A stretch of 10,137 bases of DNA from assembly GCA_945875085.1 (NCBI GenBank), contig CAMCJU010000018.1, positions 1 through 10,137 of the forward strand. The letters run 5' to 3'. Made by a program: the position numbers and the translations under genes. This DNA comes from Candidatus Phycorickettsia trachydisci. Lineage in GTDB: Bacteria; Pseudomonadota; Alphaproteobacteria; Rickettsiales; Rickettsiaceae. Of this stretch, positions 1 to 5,517 are shown piece by piece (the first letter of the stretch is position 1; every line of letters starts with the position of its first letter). A model generated the notes under the pieces. It had not been told where the DNA came from, searched no databases, and saw only the letters and a program-made list of their open reading frames with translations.

Positions 1-1431
1 TGTAATATAACTAAACCCAGAGGGAGAAAGATAGCCCTTTATATTGCGGTTTAAATCATATACTGCATAATTGGCCGGGGCTCCTGCTGCCGCTGCTGCG
101 CTAGGGCCATCAACAGCCCCAGTCACATCGCCTTTAAAAGTCGTATTTAGAGCACCAAGAGATATGTTCGTGGCGCTAACGGCATCGCTAAAAGTGGTGT
201 TCCCATCGCCCGTAGTTGCCAGGCTAACTAAAGCATTCGTAGCGCCAACTGCTGCGCTTTGAGTTATGCTTCCGATAGAAGATGTAGCAAATATTACGCT
301 ACCTCCATCCAAAGTGCCGCTAATCGTTACATCTTGCACTTTAGTGCCGCCTGAATTATCAAAAGTCGCTGTTTTGGCATCCTGAATTACTACGTCACCA
401 GTTATAGCGCCTTTAAAAGTCGTATTTAGAGCACCAAGAGATATGTTAATTGCTCTAACCGCGTCGTTAAAAGTAACATTTTTTGCCCCTGTTGTTGTAA
501 GGCTAGCCAAACCATTAGTCCCGCCAACTATGCCGCTTTGCGTTATGTCAGCTGCGCCACTTGCGTTATATATGGCGGCATTAGTATCTGCGCTAAGGCC
601 ATCAACATAGCCAGTTACAGAGCCTTTAAAAATCGTACTTGAGGCTCCAGCAGATATACTGTTTGCACTAACGGCATCACCAAAAGTGGCGAGCCCATCG
701 CCCTTAGTTGCCAGGCTAACTAAAGTAGTAGCAGCTCCAACTGCCGCGCTTTGCGTTATGCTTCTGCCAGAAGCTGTCGAGTATGTTATCCTACCTCCAT
801 CCAAAGTGCCGCTAATCGTTACATCACCACTGCCGCCTGAATTATCAAAAGTCGCTGTCGAGTTTTGTTGCGAAAGCTTTAAGGCGCCAAATTTATGATT
901 ATGGGGCCCAAAAGTAAAAGCATTACCCTTATCATCTTCAATTAGCAACCTATTTGAATTGATAATTGAATCGATGATAACTCTCTGGTTATCCAATAAT
1001 TGAAATTTCGAGGTGGCAGTAGCGTTTTTAATTTGCTGAATTGTGGTACTAGAGGTATTTTCTCTCCAAATCGCGGAGCTTTTGCCATCAAAATCAATCG
1101 AAGAAATAATAAAACTCTCATTAGATTTTGAGTTCATAATATTGTGCGCACCGCCAAACTTAATGCTATCCCCGTTAACAAAATCACCATTGCTTGGACC
1201 ATTTGGACCATCTAAACCATTGCGCGCACCGCGATTCCCAATTTCATAATAATGCGAGTCGTTACTTGTCCACTCTGTTGCAAAGACACCATCGGCAGAG
1301 CCTAAAGTTATCGCAACCAAGCTTGAGGCAGCCAATATTTTTTTTAAAAGACTTTTTGGAGATAAAGAGCAAGAAAAAAGATCCCCTGAAGATTTGCCAG
1401 AGTAGGAGCGAAAGATATTTTTATTTTTCAT
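1..1431 (-). CDS. Partial repeat-rich exported surface protein (autotransporter passenger-like), N-terminal 477 codons
   Basis: An uninterrupted reading frame runs from an ATG at 1431 to the left edge, where the gene is cut. Residues 1-51 look like a long signal peptide: a basic, serine-rich first 30 residues, KK at 30-31, a hydrophobic stretch (about 32-44) and an Ala-rich exit ending in VFA (49-51). The mature part is rich in Ser, Thr, Gly, Ala, Asn and Asp, poor in Cys, and built of repeats such as TATFDNSGG, DVTISGTLDGG and ITQSAAVG. That is typical of beta-helical passengers of type V secreted proteins, including rickettsial Sca/rOmp antigens. The diagnostic C-terminal beta-barrel would lie beyond the window, so the autotransporter label is inferred; another large adhesin class is possible. 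No Shine-Dalgarno sequence precedes the ATG. It lies downstream of ubiG on the same strand, but the hairpin between them suggests separate expression. Confidence 0.8.
   Translation of the reverse strand, partial: MKNKNIFRSYSGKSSGDLFSCSLSPKSLLKKILAASSLVAITLGSADGVFATEWTSNDSHYYEIGNRGARNGLDGPNGPSNGDFVNGDSIKFGGAHNIMNSKSNESFIISSIDFDGKSSAIWRENTSSTTIQQIKNATATSKFQLLDNQRVIIDSIINSNRLLIEDDKGNAFTFGPHNHKFGALKLSQQNSTATFDNSGGSGDVTISGTLDGGRITYSTASGRSITQSAAVGAATTLVSLATKGDGLATFGDAVSANSISAGASSTIFKGSVTGYVDGLSADTNAAIYNASGAADITQSGIVGGTNGLASLTTTGAKNVTFNDAVRAINISLGALNTTFKGAITGDVVIQDAKTATFDNSGGTKVQDVTISGTLDGGSVIFATSSIGSITQSAAVGATNALVSLATTGDGNTTFSDAVSATNISLGALNTTFKGDVTGAVDGPSAAAAAGAPANYAVYDLNRNIKGYLSPSGFSYIT
118..759 (-). 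repeat. Three copies of a ~50-residue passenger repeat
   Basis: Within the surface protein, residues 225-274, 296-345 and 389-438 (bases 610-759, 397-546 and 118-267) are copies of one unit. It begins ITQS, contains SLAT/SLTT in the middle, then TF-DAV, and ends TFKG--TG. Copies 2 and 3 are closest in the second half, where both read NISLGALNTTFKG. The DNA there is identical over 40 bases (129-168 and 408-447), which points to recent duplication or gene conversion. The spacers between copies differ in length and include a short Ala-rich run after copy 3. Confidence 0.85.
301..858 (-). repeat. Higher-order repeat (TATFDNSGG...DVTISGTLDGG) with 162-residue period
   Basis: The block beginning TATFDNSGG occurs at residues 192 and 354 of the surface protein (bases 793-858 and 301-372), exactly 162 residues apart. 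The DNA copies are identical over 345-372 versus 831-858 (28 bases) and 299-333 versus 791-825 (35 bases). They differ by a two-codon length change in the joining stretch. This is a larger repeat on which the ~50-residue repeat is superimposed. Confidence 0.85.
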
Positions 1432-1433
1432 AT

Positions 1434-1491
1434 TAGCGTAAGTTATAACTTGATATTGATTACCTTTATCAAGAGATAATAACCTACGCTA
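1434..1491. other. Nested inverted repeat between ubiG and the surface protein start
   Basis: Outer arms TAGCGTA (1434-1440) and TACGCTA (1485-1491) are perfect complements, and pairing continues with one mismatch through GTTAT/ATAAC. Inner arms CTTGATA (1449-1455) and TATCAAG (1467-1473) are also perfect complements around an 11-base loop. Together they make one long stem with a three-base bulge. It ends two bases before the start codon of the minus-strand surface gene and begins 20 bases after the ubiG stop. There is no T-run after it on the minus strand; on the plus strand a T-run follows at about 1500-1505. It could act as a ubiG 3' end, a leader hairpin or an operator. Confidence 0.7.
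1442..1472 (-). promoter_or_regulatory. Possible sigma-70-type promoter of the surface protein gene
   Basis: Read on the minus strand, TTGATA (1472 to 1467, 5 of 6 match to TTGACA) is followed after 19 bases by TATAAC (1447 to 1442, 5 of 6 match to TATAAT). A start about seven bases further on would fall near 1435, only a few bases before the ATG at 1431, giving a nearly leaderless mRNA; this would fit the absence of a Shine-Dalgarno sequence. The 19-base spacer is longer than ideal and such hexamers are common in AT-rich DNA, so this is tentative. Confidence 0.3.
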
Positions 1492-1511
1492 GGCTGAATT
1501 TTTTACAACTT

Positions 1512-2261
1512 TTAGTTGATGTATGCTAAATAATTTATACTTGTGTTTTGCGACAATTCCCATTGTTGTTTCAAGAGCGAAAAAGTAATGCCGCCCATCT
1601 GCTTGATCGATAATCCATGCTTACTAAACTCATTTTGCAATACAGATGGCTTGATAAGCTTAGCGTAATCATGCGTAGCGCGCGGAAGCATTTGCAATAC
1701 ATACTCGGCCATGATGATTGCTTGGAAAAAAGCCTTGGGAGTTTTGTTTATTGTCGAGATAATCACCGCGCCGCTTGGCTTTAAAAACTTGGCGATACAA
1801 TCGATAGTCAGGCTAAGATCGGAGGCATGCTCTAATACATCAAGACACAAAACTACGTCAAACTTACCTTTAAATTTATTCTTAAATTCATCAGAAGCCT
1901 GAAAATCTTCTAGCCTCAAGCATACATGTTCTATATTTGGCAGGCCCAAGCTAGCGGCCTTCAGATTAGCGCTTGCTACTGCATTTATACTAGGATCTAT
2001 GCCGGTAACGCTAGCTCCCAGCCTTGCCATGGGAATACTTGCAAGCCCTCCGCCGCAGCCAATATCTAAAACGCTAAGTCCTGTCAATGGCGCATTTTGA
2101 TTAGCTGTAATTTTGAAGTGCCTTTGAATATGCTTTAAGATAAATTCAATCCTAAGAGGATTGATCTGATGTAACAGCCGAAACTCGCCGTCATTAGCAT
2201 TCCACCAATTATGAGCTAGATTGTCAAATTTATCCACCTCCGCATCGATTTTACTGATCAT
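1512..2261 (-). CDS. ubiG: UbiG, ubiquinone biosynthesis O-methyltransferase
   Basis: This 249-residue protein is a class I SAM-dependent methyltransferase of the UbiG family, which performs both O-methylations of the quinone ring in ubiquinone synthesis at the inner membrane. The N-terminus has the family hallmark HNWWN (17-21) followed by GEF-LLH-INPLR (25-37). Motif I, LDIGCGGG, is at 65-72, the acidic ribose-binding residue lies in GIDPS (87-91), and LDVLEH (140-145) follows. The stretch AEYVLQMLPRATHDY (185-199) matches the UbiG region linked to membrane contact, and the C-terminal WELS----INYLAY (234-247) is also typical. Length is normal. The start lies 16 bp after the ntrY-like stop, preceded by GGGTAG as a weak ribosome-binding site, so co-transcription with the kinase gene is likely. 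I see no damage. Confidence 0.95.
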   Translation of the reverse strand: MISKIDAEVDKFDNLAHNWWNANDGEFRLLHQINPLRIEFILKHIQRHFKITANQNAPLTGLSVLDIGCGGGLASIPMARLGASVTGIDPSINAVASANLKAASLGLPNIEHVCLRLEDFQASDEFKNKFKGKFDVVLCLDVLEHASDLSLTIDCIAKFLKPSGAVIISTINKTPKAFFQAIIMAEYVLQMLPRATHDYAKLIKPSVLQNEFSKHGLSIKQMGGITFSLLKQQWELSQNTSINYLAYIN

Positions 2262-2277
2262 TTTTTCTACCCAATAC

Positions 2278-4101
2278 TTATGTGATTTTTTTATTATCTA
2301 ACGCTTCTAAGTCAAAACTTAAAGTTATTTTAGCGCCTCCTTGTGGATTATTATCGATATTGATTTTCCCAGCATGATCATGAATAATTTTCTTAACTAT
2401 CGCCAGTCCAAGACCCGTGCCTTTGGTGCGCGTGGTAAAATAAGCCTCAGTTGCTTTTTCAATAGAATCAACAGCAAAGCCAACGCCGCTGTCGATAATC
2501 TCAAGCACTAACAAACTCTCCATTTTAAATAATATTAATTTAATAGCCTTAATCTCTCGATTATTTTCTAAAATGGACTCTTCAGCATTTTTTAATAAAT
2601 TTGCCAGAACTTGCATTAATTGATTTTCATCTCCGGTGAAAAAAAGCTGCGAAATGTCGGTCTGCAGAGCGTAGGTGATTTTTTCGCAAATTATCTGCCT
2701 TGACTCTATAACGCTCTTAATAAAGCTAATTAATTCAAATCTGGTAAATACCGGCTCAGGAAGCCTGGCAAAATTTACAAACTCTGTCAGTATGGTAGTG
2801 ATATTATTAGAAAGCCTGAAGATATTATTGATGTATTTTTGAAAATTTTCTGAGTCTGATACTTCTTTGGTAAATTTTTTAGAGAGCCTCTCGGTAGAAA
2901 GTATTATCGAAGTTAAGGGGTTTTTTATCTCGTGAGCAACGCGCCTGCCAACCTCCGACCAAGCAAGAGCCCTTTGCGCAAGCAGAAGGTCCTTTTGCTG
3001 ATAATCGATGCGCCTAATCATCATATTAAAAGCATTAATCAAAACATCAATTTCATTATTGTTGCTATCGCTGTTAATTTGCACGCTAAGATCGCCATTT
3101 TTTACTTCAGCGATGGCTGAGACCAGTTTATTTATCGGCTTGACAAGCTTATCTGCAAACAATAACCCTACATAAAATGAAGCTAGCAGCAATAACAAGG
3201 CCACGAGCACAAAAATCATCGAAAAATTTAATTGTAACTTATGGCTTTTTTGCTTTAAGTCGTTATAGCTATTCATAGCGCCATGAGTTTTATCGATATA
3301 ATTTAGGATATTTTGATCGACAAACCTGCCAATAATCAGATATGCATCGTTATATTCCGGCAACTTAAAAAGATATTGAATCTTGTTCTTGTCATTATCA
3401 AGTTTAACAATCTCGCCATCATCGGCTTTATCAAGGATGTAATCAGGAATGTCGGCAAAAATCATGGAAAAACTCATGCTGCTTTGCGCAATAATAGCCC
3501 TATTGAGCCTTTGGAATACTATAACTTCGTTTAATGAACGCAGCTCTGCTTGGGCATTTAGTACTTTTGCAAAGAGCTCTGGATTTTGCATCAGCTGATA
3601 ATACATCTCGCTTAGATCTGCTGCTACTGATGTGGCTGTTTCTTTCATGCGCAAGCTGTGTTCTTGCATGTAACTTTGGGCAACATGAAGCGACTGATCC
3701 AGCACATTATCGATTCTTTTATCAAACCACGACTGAATGCCAAAATTAAAAAAATAGGTTGAAAAAATGCACACTATAACAGTCGGCACAAAGCTAACGC
3801 CAGCGCACATTAAACTCATCTGGTTGTAGATTCTAGTCTTCGTAGCAGGACCTGTTTTATACCAATTAGCAATAAGTTTTCGACCAAGCAAAATCAAAAG
3901 ACTAAGCAATGTAATTAAGTCAACTAAGACTATAGTAATGACTAAATTAGGATCCGGCGTGTTTAGATACGACTCCTTAGTAATGATAAGGTAGGTAAAA
4001 ATTCCAAGGCAAAATGATACGCAAATTAAAATAGAAATAATTAAATTTTCTGTCAAATTTTTATTCATCCCGGATAAGAAGTATTTTAATTTTTGTAACA
4101 T
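2278..4101 (-). CDS. NtrY-like membrane sensor histidine kinase
   Basis: This 607-residue protein is an inner-membrane histidine kinase. Hydrophobic segments are at about 19-41, 52-72, 96-119 and 292-315. The stretch 120-290 should form the extracytoplasmic sensor domain. A HAMP linker (about 312-366) contains KPINKL (321-326). The DHp H-box VAHEIKNPLT is at 388-397, with H390 the expected phosphorylated residue. The ATP-binding domain shows the N-box NLLKNAEES (501-509), DSGVGF (537-542) and TKGTGLGLA (559-567). All catalytic boxes are intact. Membrane layout and the H-box match NtrY, and the length is close to rickettsial NtrY-like proteins as I recall them. Only about 23 residues separate HAMP from the H-box, so no PAS domain fits there. 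No response regulator (NtrX) gene is in the window. ATG at 4101 is used; M12 (4068) is an alternative start. Confidence 0.9.
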   Translation of the reverse strand: MLQKLKYFLSGMNKNLTENLIISILICVSFCLGIFTYLIITKESYLNTPDPNLVITIVLVDLITLLSLLILLGRKLIANWYKTGPATKTRIYNQMSLMCAGVSFVPTVIVCIFSTYFFNFGIQSWFDKRIDNVLDQSLHVAQSYMQEHSLRMKETATSVAADLSEMYYQLMQNPELFAKVLNAQAELRSLNEVIVFQRLNRAIIAQSSMSFSMIFADIPDYILDKADDGEIVKLDNDKNKIQYLFKLPEYNDAYLIIGRFVDQNILNYIDKTHGAMNSYNDLKQKSHKLQLNFSMIFVLVALLLLLASFYVGLLFADKLVKPINKLVSAIAEVKNGDLSVQINSDSNNNEIDVLINAFNMMIRRIDYQQKDLLLAQRALAWSEVGRRVAHEIKNPLTSIILSTERLSKKFTKEVSDSENFQKYINNIFRLSNNITTILTEFVNFARLPEPVFTRFELISFIKSVIESRQIICEKITYALQTDISQLFFTGDENQLMQVLANLLKNAEESILENNREIKAIKLILFKMESLLVLEIIDSGVGFAVDSIEKATEAYFTTRTKGTGLGLAIVKKIIHDHAGKINIDNNPQGGAKITLSFDLEALDNKKIT

Positions 4102-4147
4102 AAAATATCAATAGATGGCAGTATTAAAAACGCCATTAGGAGTGAGT

Positions 4148-4177
4148 TTGTAAGTATTTATGCTTTTTTAGTATACT
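4148..4177 (+). promoter_or_regulatory. Candidate obgE promoter
   Basis: TTGTAA (4148-4153, 4 of 6 to TTGACA) and TATACT (4172-4177, 5 of 6 to TATAAT) are separated by 18 bases. They lie in the divergent region between the NtrY-like gene and obgE. A start near 4184 would give a leader of about 90 bases that includes the palindromes at 4252-4267. The -10 sits in a small dyad, GTATA-CTA-TATAC (4171-4183). Support is sequence resemblance only. Confidence 0.4.
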
Positions 4178-4251
4178 ATATACTTCAAGTAACCTCTTGC
4201 ATTATCACTGCAATTTATGCAATGATTATTTAATAATATATCTAAATTCCT

Positions 4252-4267
4252 ATGCGCGCATATGCGC
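4252..4267. repeat. Overlapping perfect palindromes just upstream of obgE
   Basis: GCGCATATGCGC (4256-4267) and ATGCGCGCAT (4252-4261) are each perfect palindromes and overlap. They form a GC-rich island in otherwise AT-rich DNA, seven bases before the chosen obgE start. They could be an operator or a small hairpin near the ribosome-binding region, where no Shine-Dalgarno sequence is visible. The alternating purine-pyrimidine pattern could also be chance. Confidence 0.5.
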
Positions 4268-4274
4268 TTTTTCT

Positions 4275-5306
4275 ATGCACTTTATCGATGAGGCCAGAAT
4301 TTTCATAAAAAGCGGCAATGGTGGAGACGGCTGCATCTCCTTCAGGCGCGAGAAGTTTATCGACAGAGGTGGCCCCAATGGCGGCAATGGCGGCAGAGGA
4401 TCAAGCGTTATTTTTCTAGCCGATAATCACATCAATACGCTGCTAAACTTCAGATACATTCAGCACTTTAGGGCACGAAACGGCGAAAGCGGCAAAGGCT
4501 CCGACATGAACGGCAAGTCAAGAGCGCCTTTGATTTTAAAAGTTCCAATTGGCACGCAAGTTCTTGATGCTGATACAAACCTTTTATTGCATGACTTTAA
4601 GCAAGAGGGGGAAGAGTTTGAGATTTTAAAAGGTGGTAAAGGCGGCATTGGTAATGCGCATTTCAAATCCTCAACTAACCAAGCTCCAAGGCATGCTACC
4701 AAGGGCGAGGTGACAGAGGAAATTAGCGTATATCTGCAGCTAAAGCTTTTAGCAGACGTTGGATTAATGGGCATGCCAAATTCTGGCAAATCAACATTCC
4801 TAGCACATGTTAGTAACGCCAAGCCAAAAATCGCCGACTATCCCTTCTCGACCTTAAGGCCAAGTCTGGGCGTAGTTAAGATTCAGGATAATGAGTTTGT
4901 GCTTGCTGATATTCCGGGGCTAATTGAAGGGGCTCACCTAGGACACGGCCTGGGAGATCGCTTTTTAAAGCACATCGAGCGGTGTAAAATTTTGCTCCAT
5001 CTGATAGACTGCTCCTCAAGCGATGTAGTCAGGGACTATCAAATTATTCGCAATGAAGTAGAGCAATATTCAAGCGCCTTAAGCCAAAAACCTGAAATAA
5101 TTTGCCTAAATAAGATCGATATCATCGGGGAAGATGAGCTAAGCCAGAAGATAGAGTCGTTAAAAGCACAAAGCAACGCTAGAGTGTTTGCGCTATCTGC
5201 CGCAACTGGAGAAAACATCAAATCGCTACTTTACGCTGCATTTGATAGTCTTGGCACTGGAATAAATAATCCCGGGGGAAATAATCTTGACTTAACTCAA
5301 GATTAA
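4275..5306 (+). CDS. obgE: Obg family GTPase (CgtA/ObgE)
   Basis: Obg is an essential GTPase that binds the large ribosomal subunit and links ribosome maturation to stress signalling. The glycine-rich Obg domain covers about 1-157, with SGNGGDG (13-19) and RGGPNGGNGGRG (31-42). The GTPase domain follows: P-loop GMPNSGKST (166-174), switch I DYPFST (188-193), G3 DIPG (212-215), G4 NKID (279-282) and a G5-like SAATGENI (308-315). The protein is 343 residues with a short polar tail and no OCT domain, as in many proteobacterial forms. The frame is open upstream to a TTG at 4197, but the 26 extra residues are Cys-rich and unlike Obg; the ATG at 4275 gives MHFIDEA, which matches the family N-terminus. 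No clear Shine-Dalgarno sequence precedes it. It is divergent from the NtrY-like gene. Confidence 0.96.
   Translation: MHFIDEARIFIKSGNGGDGCISFRREKFIDRGGPNGGNGGRGSSVIFLADNHINTLLNFRYIQHFRARNGESGKGSDMNGKSRAPLILKVPIGTQVLDADTNLLLHDFKQEGEEFEILKGGKGGIGNAHFKSSTNQAPRHATKGEVTEEISVYLQLKLLADVGLMGMPNSGKSTFLAHVSNAKPKIADYPFSTLRPSLGVVKIQDNEFVLADIPGLIEGAHLGHGLGDRFLKHIERCKILLHLIDCSSSDVVRDYQIIRNEVEQYSSALSQKPEIICLNKIDIIGEDELSQKIESLKAQSNARVFALSAATGENIKSLLYAAFDSLGTGINNPGGNNLDLTQD
5282..5305 (+). terminator. Stem-loop overlapping the obgE stop codon (possible 3' end)
   Basis: TAATCTTGA (5282-5290) and TCAAGATTA (5297-5305) pair perfectly over nine bases around the six-base loop CTTAAC. The stem takes in the last codons and most of the TAA stop (5304-5306). 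The bases after it (ATATCAGTGCC) contain no T-run, so this is not a classical intrinsic terminator; it may instead protect the 3' end or be a remnant. Confidence 0.35.
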
Positions 5307-5443
5307 TATCAGTGCCCCAAAAGCAATACTATCGGGCAATATATTCTAGGTTACAAGCCTATCTTTCTGAGAGATCTGCACTAAAGACTTACATCTTTGA
5401 CATTCAAATTCTATAGATTTTTTACCCCTTTTCATCTTTTCTA

Positions 5444-5465
5444 TTATTAAGATTTTATTAAGAAT
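5444..5465 (+). repeat. Tandem 11-bp direct repeat upstream of the 1441-residue ORF
   Basis: TTATTAAGATT (5444-5454) is followed directly by TTATTAAGAAT (5455-5465), identical in ten of eleven positions, with a poorer third copy (GTTATTTTTAT) after it. The period is close to one DNA turn, so both copies face the same side, as in many regulator-binding sites. It lies 52 bp before the ATG. The rest of the 5307-5517 gap is AT-rich. It holds a perfect TTGACA at 5397-5402 without a good -10 at the right spacing, and I see no RNA gene in it. Confidence 0.4.
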
Positions 5466-5517
5466 GTTATTTTTATAGAATAAGCATAATTAAATTTTTT
5501 TAGAAAAGGTATCAAAA

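Noticed and set aside
71..1436. Several short plus-strand frames (71-262, 686-898, 1043-1249, 1194-1436)
   Set aside because: They lie opposite the continuous minus-strand surface protein frame, and their Pro/Leu-rich content is what its Gly/Thr/Ala repeats give when read in antisense.
4197..4222. TTGCAT...ATGCAA inverted repeat upstream of obgE
   Set aside because: Six-base arms around a 14-base loop in AT-rich DNA are easily chance, and nothing else supports a function.
4197..4274. N-terminal extension of Obg from a TTG at 4197
   Set aside because: The 26 extra residues are Cys- and Tyr-rich and unlike Obg, while the ATG at 4275 gives the expected family N-terminus.
5317..5342. TGCCC...GGGCA inverted repeat after obgE as a terminator
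   Set aside because: The arms are only five bases with a long loop and no T-run after them.
5397..5425. Perfect TTGACA (5397-5402) as the -35 of the large ORF promoter
   Set aside because: At a 17-base spacing the -10 position reads TTTTAC, only 3 of 6, and TATAGA lies much too close, so no promoter is called.
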